64,000 nucleotides of DNA from positions 62,001 to 126,000 of the forward strand of contig CAJYAD010000011.1 of NCBI GenBank assembly GCA_913064775.1. The letters are read 5' to 3'. A program made the translations under genes and the position numbers. Positions 42,267 to 50,539 of this stretch are shown one piece after another (within the stretch, counting starts at the first letter, position 1; each line of letters starts with the position of its first letter). The DNA comes from an uncultured Albidovulum sp. GTDB lineage: Bacteria > Pseudomonadota > Alphaproteobacteria > Rhodobacterales > Rhodobacteraceae. The notes below the pieces were generated by a model that saw nothing but the letters and a program-made list of their open reading frames with translations, was not told where the DNA came from and did not search any database.

Positions 42267-43286
42267 ATGAGCATCTTCGAACGTTTCCTGACCCTCTGGG
42301 TCGCCCTCGCCATGGTCGCGGGGATCGTGCTTGGCAACCTCATGCCCGGCGTCGTGGGCGCGGTGGCGGCGGCGCAGATCGCCAGCGTCAACTTGGTGGT
42401 CGCGGTGCTGGTCTGGGCGATGGTCTATCCGATGATGGTCGGGGTCGAGCTTTCGGCGCTGAAGGATGCGCTGCGCCAGCCCCGGGGCTTGGCGATCACG
42501 CTGGCGATGAACTGGCTGATCAAGCCGTTCAGCATGGCCCTGCTGGCGGTGGTGTTCTTCGATCACCTCTTCGCCGCCTGGCTGACACCGGCGCAGGCCT
42601 CGCAATACACCGCCGGGCTGATCCTGCTGGCCGCCGCGCCCTGCACCGCGATGGTGTTCGTCTGGTCGCATCTGACGCGGGGCGACGAAAGCTATACCCT
42701 GCTGCAGGTGTCGGTGAACGATGTGGTGATGGTCTTCGCCTACGCGCCGATCGTGGCCTTCCTGCTGGGCGTGACCAACATCATCGTGCCGTGGGAGACG
42801 CTCTTGCTGTCGGTCGCGCTGTTCGTGCTGCTGCCGCTGCTGGCCGGCGCCTGGACCCGGCGCAGGCTGGCCAGCCCGGCGCGGATCGCGGCCTTCCTGG
42901 GCCATGCCAAGGCATGGTCGGTGGTCGGGCTGATCGTCACGGTGATGATCCTCTTCGGCCTGCAAGGGCAGGAGATCGTCGCCCAACCCGGCGTGATCGT
43001 GCTGATCGCGGTGCCGATCGTGATCCAATCCTACGGGATCTTCGCGATCGGCTACGGCGCGGCCTTCGCGCTGAAGGTGCCGCACAAGATCGCCGCCCCC
43101 TGCGCGCTGATCGGCACGTCGAACTTCTTTGAGCTGGCGGTCGCGGTGGCGATTTCCCTGTTCGGGCTGTCGTCGGGGGCGGCGCTGGCCACTGTCGTCG
43201 GCGTGCTGGTCGAGGTGCCGGTAATGCTGTCGCTGGTGGCCCTGGCGAACCGCACGCGGCGTCACTTCCCCGGCCCGGCAGGCTGA
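42267..43286 (+). CDS. acr3: ACR3-family arsenite efflux transporter
   Basis: 339 aa with about ten membrane helices and SD aaggagttccg. It exports As(OH)3/arsenite, driven by the proton gradient. [20 protein letters not shown] holds the conserved cysteine needed for transport, and the SFG-type block near the C-terminus ([20 protein letters not shown]) is characteristic of ACR3. The gene is 80 bases after the GAPDH gene, within the same operon. Reduced arsenic from the ArsC domain would be its substrate. Confidence 0.95.
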   Translation: MSIFERFLTLWVALAMVAGIVLGNLMPGVVGAVAAAQIASVNLVVAVLVWAMVYPMMVGVELSALKDALRQPRGLAITLAMNWLIKPFSMALLAVVFFDHLFAAWLTPAQASQYTAGLILLAAAPCTAMVFVWSHLTRGDESYTLLQVSVNDVVMVFAYAPIVAFLLGVTNIIVPWETLLLSVALFVLLPLLAGAWTRRRLASPARIAAFLGHAKAWSVVGLIVTVMILFGLQGQEIVAQPGVIVLIAVPIVIQSYGIFAIGYGAAFALKVPHKIAAPCALIGTSNFFELAVAVAISLFGLSSGAALATVVGVLVEVPVMLSLVALANRTRRHFPGPAG

Positions 43287-43503
43287 GGCGGCGCGCTCAA
43301 GCCCATACCCCGCCGCTGCATTTCACGCTAAGAAGGGCCACGCGTCACCCTCGCGACGCCGCCGTGACGGAGACCTGACGCTGATCCCCACTTCCCCAAA
43401 GCCTGCCCGCCGCGCGGCGCGGAAAGTCCTTTCGCTATGGGCCTCGGCGGGCCTGCTGGCGATCTTTCCAGGCGGCGCCCAGGCCCATGCCTCGCAACAG
43501 GCG

Positions 43504-44781
43504 GTGATCCTGCTGCTGGATACCACCCCCGCCATCGCCGGCGCCGCGCTGGCGGTCGCCGCCACGGTGCTGCTGGGCGCCTGGGCCGGCTGGGTGCCGC
43601 AGTTCCGCGCCTGGCGGCTGGCAAGCTGGCCGGGCACCGGCGCGTGGCCAAGCTGGGCCGGTTTTGCCGCGCTCGTCTTCCTGCTGTCGGTCGGCCGGTT
43701 CGGGCCGCACGATCCGCTGGGCAACCTGCTGCCGCTGACGGTCTGGACGGTGATCTGGGTGGCGATGACCGCCGCCGCCGCGCTGCTGGGCGACATCTGG
43801 CGCCCGATCGCCCCCTGGCGCGGGCCCGTGCGGCTGGCGCGGCGCCTGCTGCGCCGACGTGGCGGCGTCGGGCTGTCGCGGCTGGGCCATTGGCCCGCCG
43901 TCGCCGGCCTTTTCGCGATCGCCTGGTATGAGCTGATCTCGCCCGCGCCCTCGGATCCCGCGGGGCTGGCGCGGATGGTCGCGCTCTACTGGGCGCTGAT
44001 CTTCGCGCTGGCGGTGCTGGAGGGCGAGGACTGGCTTGACCGGGGCGAGGCGCTGACGCTCTATTTCCGGCTGACCGCGAAGATCGCCCCGCTTTGGCGC
44101 CGCCGCGAAGGCACGCGCCAGGTGCTGCATATCGGCGTGCCGGGGGCGCAGATCGTCGCCATGGCGCCGCTGGCGGCGGCCGAGGTCGCCTTTGTCACCC
44201 TGATGCTTGCCATCGTCAGCTTCGACGGGCTGAGCGAGACGTTCTTCTGGCTGGGTCAGCTGGGGGTCAATCCGCTGGAGTATCCCGGGCGCACGGCGCT
44301 GATGGGGGTGAACAGTGCGGGCCTGCTGGCAGCCTGGGCGCTGACCACGGCGCTGATCCTCGGTGCGCTGGCCGCCAGCGGCCACGGCGCCGCGCGTGGC
44401 CCGGTTGGGGGCGGCCGGGCGCCCCTGCTGCTGGGCTTTCTGCCGATCGCCACGGCCTATCACATCTCGCATTATCTGGTGACGCTGCTGACCCGGGGGC
44501 AATATGTCTTCACCGGCCTCAACGACCCGTTTGAGCGCGGCTGGTCACTGCTGGGGATCAACGATCACTGGGCCTCGTTCGGTTTTCTCAGCGACCCGCG
44601 CGACGTGATGTTGATCTGGTCCGCGCAGGTCGCGCTGATCGTCGCCGCGCATGTGCTGGCAGTGCTGCTGGCGCTGCGGCTGGTGCCCGGGGGCCTGCGC
44701 ACCCATCTGCCCGTGGGGCTGTTGATGGTGGGCTACACGGCCTTCGGGCTGTGGCTGCTGGCGACCCCCTCGATCGGGTGA
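43504..44781 (+). CDS. Multi-spanning membrane protein of unknown function (fenitrothion-hydrolase-like family)
   Basis: 425 aa from GTG 43504, but the same frame continues upstream to a signal-peptide-like segment (LSLWASAGLLAIFPGGAQAH, then AS). There is no ATG, GTG or TTG in that extension; a CTG at 43381 lies 8 bases after GGAG (43369-43372). The protein is strongly hydrophobic. Blocks such as LGDIWRPIAPWRGPVRL, TAYHISHYLVTLLTRGQYVF and GYTAFGLWLLATPSI resemble, from memory, a poorly characterised membrane family that databases sometimes call fenitrothion hydrolase. That name should not be taken as function. Homologues in that family usually begin with an A-H-A/G segment like the one in the extension, which supports the longer form. 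It is not obviously linked to its neighbours. Confidence 0.7.
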   Translation: MILLLDTTPAIAGAALAVAATVLLGAWAGWVPQFRAWRLASWPGTGAWPSWAGFAALVFLLSVGRFGPHDPLGNLLPLTVWTVIWVAMTAAAALLGDIWRPIAPWRGPVRLARRLLRRRGGVGLSRLGHWPAVAGLFAIAWYELISPAPSDPAGLARMVALYWALIFALAVLEGEDWLDRGEALTLYFRLTAKIAPLWRRREGTRQVLHIGVPGAQIVAMAPLAAAEVAFVTLMLAIVSFDGLSETFFWLGQLGVNPLEYPGRTALMGVNSAGLLAAWALTTALILGALAASGHGAARGPVGGGRAPLLLGFLPIATAYHISHYLVTLLTRGQYVFTGLNDPFERGWSLLGINDHWASFGFLSDPRDVMLIWSAQVALIVAAHVLAVLLALRLVPGGLRTHLPVGLLMVGYTAFGLWLLATPSIG

Positions 44782-44940
44782 AGGCCCGCTGAACCCGGGC
44801 TGCAAAAGCTTGCGTCCACAGGCGAAGTTTGCGACAGCTTTTCTATACCAAAGCACAGGCCATCAGCAGGCGAAGCTTCCGCCAGGGGAAAGAGCAGGCC
44901 GTGACCGGCCTCGGCGGACATTCCATCAGGGAGATGAGAC

Positions 44941-46233
44941 ATGACCAACAATCTCGGACCTTTCACGACGCGTCGGCGGGTGCTGGGCGGGCTGGCCGCC
45001 ACCGGCGCCACGGCGGGTCTCGCAACCGGCCTTGGCACCCGCTTCGCCCAGGCGCAAAGCTCGGCGCCCTTGAAGCTGGGCTTTCAGCTGCACCGCACCG
45101 GCATCGGCGCCGCCTATGGCCGCTGGTACGAGCGCACCACCAAGGCCGCGCTGAAGGCGGTGAACGAGGCCGGCGGCATCAACGGCCGGCCCGTCGAGGT
45201 GATCTTCGAAGATGACGGCACCGACGCCGCCCGCGGCCCCCAGGTGCTGGACAAGCTGATCAACCAGGAAGGCTGTGAGCTGGTCTTCGGCCCGCTCTTT
45301 TCCAACGTGGTCATGGCCACCGCACCCCGCGCGGCAGAGCTGAAGATCCCCTATCTGGTGTGCTCGGAAACCCATTCGGTCGCGGCGGGCAAGCTGAACC
45401 GCTGGACGATGCAGCCCGGCATCACCGATGTGAAAAGCCAGGTTCGTGCCGTCGCCCCGTTCATCTTCGACACGCTCGGCAAGAAGGTGACGATGATCTA
45501 CCCCGATTACGCCTTCGGCTACGATCACCGCGACTTCCTCACCCAGGCCGCCAAGGAGGCTGGCGCCGAGATCGTCAAGCTGCTGCCGATCCCGGTGACC
45601 GAAACCTCGTTCACGCGCTATTTCGCGCAGATCCCGCGCTCGACCGAGGTGATCTATCACGTCATGGTGGGCCCGGGCGTGCTGACCTTCGTCAAGGAGC
45701 TGGGAGAGTTCTACGGCTCGAACCACCCCAAGCTGTTCGGGTTCATCGACTCGCTGGAGGCGGTGAATATCGACACCCCCAGCCTGAGCTTTCTGGAAGG
45801 CACCCATTTCTGGGAGGGCGATTGCCGCTATGCCCAGCCCGACGAGACCGAATTCGACAAGGCCTATCGCAAGGCGGTGGGCGTCAACGACCAGGGCGCC
45901 GCGATCAACGACCCGAAGGAGATCTCGACCTACGCCCACATGTTCTCCTGCTGGGAGACGCTCTATGTGATCAAGGCCGGGATGGAGGCCGCCGATTACA
46001 AGGGCCCGCAGGACCGGCAGAAATTCGTCGAGGCGGTCGAGGCGATGTCGGACATGCCGGCTTCGATGCAACACCCGCAGGGCGCGAAGCGGTTCAATGG
46101 CAAGACCCATCAGGTCTTCGGCCATCAGAACATCTCGCAGGTGAAGGACGGCAGGCTGGTGCGGATCGAACGTACCAGCATCGACGCGGGCCTTTACCCC
46201 GACGAGACCGACTATACCAAGATGTCGTTCTAG
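44941..46233 (+). CDS. LIV/HAAT-type ABC transporter periplasmic substrate-binding protein
   Basis: 430 aa with SD agggagatgag. The N-terminus has a Tat signal (TTRRRVLGGLAATGATAGLA), so it is probably exported folded. The mature protein is a type I periplasmic-binding fold of the branched-chain amino acid/urea/amide class (LKLGFQLHRTGIGAAYG; LKAVNEAGGINGRPVEVIFE; DDGTDAARGPQVL). It heads a five-gene operon with two permeases and two ATPases. The ligand is not predictable from the visible sequence; amides and short-chain acids are also carried by this class. Confidence 0.92.
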   Translation: MTNNLGPFTTRRRVLGGLAATGATAGLATGLGTRFAQAQSSAPLKLGFQLHRTGIGAAYGRWYERTTKAALKAVNEAGGINGRPVEVIFEDDGTDAARGPQVLDKLINQEGCELVFGPLFSNVVMATAPRAAELKIPYLVCSETHSVAAGKLNRWTMQPGITDVKSQVRAVAPFIFDTLGKKVTMIYPDYAFGYDHRDFLTQAAKEAGAEIVKLLPIPVTETSFTRYFAQIPRSTEVIYHVMVGPGVLTFVKELGEFYGSNHPKLFGFIDSLEAVNIDTPSLSFLEGTHFWEGDCRYAQPDETEFDKAYRKAVGVNDQGAAINDPKEISTYAHMFSCWETLYVIKAGMEAADYKGPQDRQKFVEAVEAMSDMPASMQHPQGAKRFNGKTHQVFGHQNISQVKDGRLVRIERTSIDAGLYPDETDYTKMSF

Positions 46234-46243
46234 GCACGCGCCG

Positions 46244-47125
46244 GTGGGCTTCTGGCCGATCTTCCTGCTGGCCCTGATGGAGGGGCTGGTCTCCGCGGCG
46301 GTGCTGGCCATCACCGCCGCGGGGCTGAGCCTTGTGTTCGGGGTGATGCGGGTGGTGAACGTGGCCCACGGCGCGTTTTTCATGCTGGGCGCGGTGGGGG
46401 CGTGGTTCGTGACCACCTATGTCCCCGGCCCCCCGGCGCTGGTGTTTCTGGCCGCGATGATCCTGGCGCCGCTGTGCGTGGCGGCGCTGGCGGGCTTGGC
46501 CGACATCGCGGTGCTGAAGCGGCTGAACTACAGCCCCGACGCCACGATCGTCGCCACGATCGGGCTGCTCTACATCCTGGAACAGGGCGCGCTAAGCTTC
46601 TTCGGCCCCAGCGCCCGGCCGGTGCCCGCGCCGTTTTCCTTCCGCATCCAGCTGCCGTGGTTCGGCTATTCGGGCTACAAGCTGGCGGTCGTCGTCGCGG
46701 CGGTGGTTCTGCTGGCGGTGCTGTGGCTGATGATCAACCGCACCAAGGCGGGCCTGGTGATGCGCGCCACCCAGTCCGACCCGGAAATCGCCCGCGCCTT
46801 CGGCATCAACACCGACAAGGTCTATGCCGGGGTCTTCGCCTTCGGGGCGGGGCTGGCGGCACTGGCCGGTGTGCTGGTGGTGCCAATCCAGCAGGCCTAT
46901 TACCTGATGGGCGAGGGCCCGCTGCTGATGTCGTTCATCGTGGTGATCATCGGCGGCCTTGGTAGTCTGCGCGGCACGCTGGTGGCGGCGCTGTTCATCG
47001 GGCTTTCCGACGGGGTGATCTCGATGTTCTTCTCGCCGACGCTGACCGAGATCCTGGCGACTCTGCTGGTCGCCTTCGTGCTGATCTTCCGGCCGCAGGG
47101 CCTGTTTGGCAGGGGCGCCGCATGA
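46244..47125 (+). CDS. LivH-type branched-chain amino acid ABC permease
   Basis: 293 aa with many hydrophobic segments. The LivH signature near the N-terminus (GLSLVFGVMRVVNVAHGAFF) and the C-terminal block GGLGSLRGTLVAALFIGL are clear. RATQSDPEIARAFGINTDKV is the cytoplasmic EAA-like loop contacting the ATPase. The start used (GTG 46244) is 10 bases after the substrate-binding protein stop; the downstream ATG of LMEGLVSA is a less likely option. It overlaps the next permease by 4 bases. Confidence 0.92.
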   Translation: MGFWPIFLLALMEGLVSAAVLAITAAGLSLVFGVMRVVNVAHGAFFMLGAVGAWFVTTYVPGPPALVFLAAMILAPLCVAALAGLADIAVLKRLNYSPDATIVATIGLLYILEQGALSFFGPSARPVPAPFSFRIQLPWFGYSGYKLAVVVAAVVLLAVLWLMINRTKAGLVMRATQSDPEIARAFGINTDKVYAGVFAFGAGLAALAGVLVVPIQQAYYLMGEGPLLMSFIVVIIGGLGSLRGTLVAALFIGLSDGVISMFFSPTLTEILATLLVAFVLIFRPQGLFGRGAA

Positions 47126-48051
47126 AGGCGCTTCTTCTGCATCTGGGCGTGCTGGCGGGGCTTCTGGCGCTGAACTTCCTAGCCCCCGCCTATCACCATG
47201 CGATGCTGGCGCGGATCATGGTGCTGGCGGTCTTCGGCTTGGGCTACAACATCGCCTTCGGCTACACCGGCCTTTTGTCGCTGGGCCATGCGCTTTACTT
47301 CGCCGCCGGCCTTTATGCCACCGGCCTGCTGTCGCAAGCGGGGTGGAGCGCCGGACCCGCGCTGCTGGCGGGCGTGCTGGCGGGCGGGGCGATCGCGCTG
47401 GTTTCGGGCGCGCTGGCGCTGCGCACGGCGGGCGTGTCCCTCATGATCGTGACGCTGATGTTCGCGCAGGCCGGCTATCAGACGATCCTCTACTACACCC
47501 CCCTCACCCGCGGCGAGGAAGGGTTCAACCTGACCAACGCGGGCCGCATGCTGGGCCCGGTGAACCTGACCGAGGAAACCCCGCGCTATCTGGCGGCGCT
47601 GGCGCTTTTCGCGGTGGCGCTGCTGCTGAAACTGGCGCTGGTGCGCTCGCGCCGGGGCCGGGTCATGGTGGCGGTGCGCGAGAATGAGGAACGCAGCCGC
47701 ATGCTGGGATACGACGTGTTCCGGGTGAAGCTGGTGGCGCTGACGCTGTCGGGCCTTTACGCGGGCGCGGCGGGGGCGGCCTGGGCGGTGCTGTTTGGCT
47801 ATGTCGGCGCGGGCTTTGCCGGGATCCAGTATTCGATCCTGCCGCTGCTTTATACGCTGCTGGGCGGGGCGGGCACGGTGCTGGGGCCGTTCCTGGGGGC
47901 GCTGCTGATGTTCTACCTGATCGACCTGACCTCGGACGTCAGCCAATCCTACCTGTTCATGGTCGGCGCCAGCCTGCTGATCCTGGTCGTCTTCGCGCCC
48001 AAAGGCATCCTGGGCAGCCTGCGCGCGAGGGGGCTGAAATGGCTGCCGTGA
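47122..48051 (+). CDS. LivM-type branched-chain amino acid ABC permease
   Basis: 309 aa with an ATGA overlap with the LivH-type gene. LGYNIAFGYTGLLSLGHALY is the LivM signature, and VAVRENEERSRMLGYDVFRV is its coupling loop. LGGAGTVLGPFLGALLMFYL near the C-terminus is also typical. It forms the hetero-dimeric channel with the LivH-type subunit. The end overlaps the following ATPase gene by 13 bases. Confidence 0.92.
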   Translation: MKALLLHLGVLAGLLALNFLAPAYHHAMLARIMVLAVFGLGYNIAFGYTGLLSLGHALYFAAGLYATGLLSQAGWSAGPALLAGVLAGGAIALVSGALALRTAGVSLMIVTLMFAQAGYQTILYYTPLTRGEEGFNLTNAGRMLGPVNLTEETPRYLAALALFAVALLLKLALVRSRRGRVMVAVRENEERSRMLGYDVFRVKLVALTLSGLYAGAAGAAWAVLFGYVGAGFAGIQYSILPLLYTLLGGAGTVLGPFLGALLMFYLIDLTSDVSQSYLFMVGASLLILVVFAPKGILGSLRARGLKWLP

Positions 48052-48743
48052 CGCTGCTGGAAGCGCGCGGCCTGACCCATCGCTTCGGCGGGCTGACCGC
48101 GGTGCGGGGGGTGGATTTCGACCTGACGCAGGGCGAATGCCACGCGCTGATCGGCCCGAACGGCGCCGGCAAGACCACGCTGGTCAGCCTGCTGTCAGGG
48201 CGCCTGCCCGTCCAGACCGGCGCGATCCGCTTCGCCGGTCAGGACATCACCCGCCTGCCCGCGCATCAGCGCGTGCGCCGCGGCATCGCCTATACGTTCC
48301 AGATCACCTCGGTCTACGCGGGACTGAGCGTGGCCGAGAACGCCGGCCTCGCGATCCAGTCGCGCGGCGGGGCCGAGGCCGAGGTACCCGCCGCCCTCGC
48401 TCGCGTCGGGCTGGAGGGGATGGCCGAAGCCCGCGCAGGCACGCTCAGCTACGGCCATCAGCGGCTGCTGGAACTGGCGATGGGGCTGGCGCTGCACCCG
48501 CGCCTGCTGATCCTCGATGAGCCAACGCAGGGCCTGTCGGCGGGCGAGATCGGGCGTTTCAAGGATCTGGTCGCGGGCCTGACGCCCGAGATCACGGTCC
48601 TGCTGATCGAGCACAACATGGAGGTGGTGATGGATCTGGCCCGGCGCATCACGGTGCTGAATTTCGGCGAGGTGCTGGCCACCGGCACGCCTAAGGCGAT
48701 CCGGGCAAACCGGGCGGTGCAATCCGCCTATCTGGGGGGCTGA
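48039..48743 (+). CDS. LivG-type ABC ATP-binding protein
   Basis: 234 aa. Walker A is GPNGAGKTT, signature-equivalent LSYGHQRLLELAMGLA, Walker B LLILDEPTQGLS, and the switch His is in LLIEHNMEVVMDLA. RGIAYTFQITSVYAGLSVAE is the Q-loop region. It overlaps the LivM-type gene by 13 bases and shares one base with the LivF-type gene, so the whole set is translated as one coupled unit. Confidence 0.93.
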   Translation: MAAVTLLEARGLTHRFGGLTAVRGVDFDLTQGECHALIGPNGAGKTTLVSLLSGRLPVQTGAIRFAGQDITRLPAHQRVRRGIAYTFQITSVYAGLSVAENAGLAIQSRGGAEAEVPAALARVGLEGMAEARAGTLSYGHQRLLELAMGLALHPRLLILDEPTQGLSAGEIGRFKDLVAGLTPEITVLLIEHNMEVVMDLARRITVLNFGEVLATGTPKAIRANRAVQSAYLGG

Positions 48744-49438
48744 TGCTGGAGCTTCGGGACATCGAGGCAGGCTATGGCGCCGTGCGCGTGCTGCACGGCA
48801 TCAGCCTGAGCGCGGCTGCGGGCGAGGTCACCTGCATCATGGGGCGCAACGGCGCCGGCAAGTCGACCCTGATGAAGGCGATCATGGGGCTGCTCCCGCT
48901 GACGGCGGGCCGCATCACCCTCGACGGGGTGGCGATCGAGGGGCTTGCCGCCCATCAGGTGCCCCGCCACGGCATCGCCTATGTGCCCCAGGGCCGACGC
49001 CTGTTTGCCGAGCTGACGGTCGCGGAAAACCTTGGCGTGGGCCTGCTGGTGCGGGGCGGCGATGCGGCGCTCAGACGTCATGTGCTGGACCTTTTCCCGC
49101 GACTGGAGGAACGCCTGGACCAGCAGGCGCGCACCCTGTCGGGGGGCGAACAGCAGATGCTGGCGATCGGTCGGGCGCTGTGCCTTGGCCCGCGGGTGCT
49201 GCTTCTCGACGAGCCGGCCGAGGGGCTGCAGCCCTCGATGATCACCCTGATCCGCGACACCGTGCTGCGGCTGAAGGCCGAGGGGCTGGCGGTGGTGCTG
49301 GTCGAGCAGCGGGTCGAGGCGGTGCTGGAGATGGCCGATCAGGTCGTGTTCATGGCCAACGGCCGGGTGGCCGAGATCGCGCCCGCGCGTGGCCTTGCGC
49401 CCGACGCGCCGCAATTTCGCGATCACGTCGGGATCTGA
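48743..49438 (+). CDS. LivF-type ABC ATP-binding protein
   Basis: 231 aa. Walker A is GRNGAGKST, signature LSGGEQQMLAIGRALC, Walker B VLLLDEPAEGLQPS; GIAYVPQGRRLFAELTVAEN is the LivF-type Q-loop block. It pairs with the LivG-type ATPase to drive the transporter. It is the last gene of the operon and is convergent with the IclR gene 19 bases away. Confidence 0.93.
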   Translation: MLELRDIEAGYGAVRVLHGISLSAAAGEVTCIMGRNGAGKSTLMKAIMGLLPLTAGRITLDGVAIEGLAAHQVPRHGIAYVPQGRRLFAELTVAENLGVGLLVRGGDAALRRHVLDLFPRLEERLDQQARTLSGGEQQMLAIGRALCLGPRVLLLDEPAEGLQPSMITLIRDTVLRLKAEGLAVVLVEQRVEAVLEMADQVVFMANGRVAEIAPARGLAPDAPQFRDHVGI

Positions 49439-49457
49439 CCGGCGGCGCGGGCGAGCC

Positions 49458-50285
49458 TCAGCAGGGCCCCTCTCCCTCCCCTTCGGCTGCGCGCCGTCCC
49501 GCCCCGGCTGGGGCCAGACGGTCGTGGCCGCGCTCGCGCAGCGTGGCCTCCAGCACCGCCTTGCTGGCCAGAAGCCGCGCCTTCGCCCGGTCGCGCAGCG
49601 GCTGGTCGAAGCTGCTAAGGATGCCGAAGACCGACAGCGTCAGCACCACCCGGCCATCAGGCCCGACCACCGGCACCGCGATTGCGCCGATCTCGGACTC
49701 GTTCTCGCCGAAATTGGTGGCGAAGCCCTGACGCGTCACCTCTTGCGCGTCGCGCTCGGCCCTCTCGGCCTCTTCCGGGCTTAGTGCGATGCCACGCCGC
49801 GCCGCCTCCTGCCGCAGTCGGGCCAGACGCTCGGGGGGGGCCATCTGCGCCAGAAACAGCTTGCCCTGCGCCGTGGTCCGGAACGGCAGCAGCGCCCCCA
49901 CATCCACCGACACCCGGATCGGTCGCGGCGACGGCGTCGAGGCGATGCAGATCGCCCCCTGCCGCCCCAGCCGGCAGGCCATGACCGATTCCGTCAACTC
50001 GCGGCTGAGCGCCTCGACCACCGGCCGCACCAGCGACGGCAGCGGGCTGACCTCGAAGGCCAGCTTGCCCAGCTCCTCCAGCTTCTGGCCCAGGGTGAAC
50101 TGGCCCCGGCGCGGGCTGACCAGCACGCCCGCATATTCCAGCGTCAGCAGGAAGCGATGCGCCGTCTGCACCGTCATGTCCAGCCGGTCCACCACATCCC
50201 GGGCCGTCAGCTCTCGTTGCTCGACCGAGAAAAGGTCCAGAATTTCCAGAGCCTTGAGAAGCGATCCGTTCAGCTGCGTCGCCAT
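49458..50285 (-). CDS. IclR-family transcriptional regulator
   Basis: 275 aa. The N-terminal winged HTH (LLKALEILDLFSVEQRELTA, then RDVVDRLDMTVQTAHRFLLTLEY split at the turn) and the GAF-like effector domain (FRTTAQGKLFLAQMAPPERL; IGAIAVPVVGPDGRVVLTLS) are typical of IclR. It is divergent from the ThDP enzyme/TRAP transporter operon and should control it. The palindrome at 50364-50377 in the gap is a good candidate site. The C-terminus ends in a short low-complexity tail. Confidence 0.9.
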   Translation of the reverse strand: MATQLNGSLLKALEILDLFSVEQRELTARDVVDRLDMTVQTAHRFLLTLEYAGVLVSPRRGQFTLGQKLEELGKLAFEVSPLPSLVRPVVEALSRELTESVMACRLGRQGAICIASTPSPRPIRVSVDVGALLPFRTTAQGKLFLAQMAPPERLARLRQEAARRGIALSPEEAERAERDAQEVTRQGFATNFGENESEIGAIAVPVVGPDGRVVLTLSVFGILSSFDQPLRDRAKARLLASKAVLEATLRERGHDRLAPAGAGRRAAEGEGEGPC

Positions 50286-50337
50286 TGCTGGGCTCCTTGG
50301 CTCCGGCGACGGATGGGGCGGCGCCGAAAGAATTGGG

Positions 50338-50393
50338 TTGACATACGGTCACTCTTCTATTGTGAGATATATATCTCTTATTTCAAGATATCT
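50338..50393 (+). promoter_or_regulatory. Divergent IclR/TRAP operon control region: TTGACA plus two AT palindromes
   Basis: TTGACA (50338-50343) is a perfect -35 box, although no good -10 lies at 17 bases. GAGATATATATCTC (50364-50377) is a perfect 14-base palindrome, and AGATATCT (50386-50393) repeats its core. The AT-rich island stands out in this GC-rich sequence and probably binds the IclR regulator. Confidence 0.55.
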
Positions 50394-50410
50394 ATCGAGT
50401 GGGAGCCAAC

Positions 50411-50539
50411 ATGCGCAACACGGTTTTCGGTGCGGACCTGCCCGAGCCTGCCCTTTGCGGGCTGCGCGGCGGGGCCAGGGCCAGAGCCAGGATCGGCCGG
50501 ACCTGCCGGACCTGCCGCGCGCGCTGGGTTGCCACATGA
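50411..50539 (+). CDS. 42-aa upstream ORF coupled to the ThDP enzyme gene
   Basis: The ATG at 50411 has a good SD (gagtgggagccaac). It encodes an Arg/Ala-rich peptide with two CRTC-like cysteine clusters (RTCRTCRARW) and ends in ATGA, overlapping the start at 50536. The ThDP gene itself lacks an SD, so it probably depends on this ORF for translation. The peptide is not recognised. It might instead be a displaced N-terminal part. Confidence 0.4.
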   Translation: MRNTVFGADLPEPALCGLRGGARARARIGRTCRTCRARWVAT

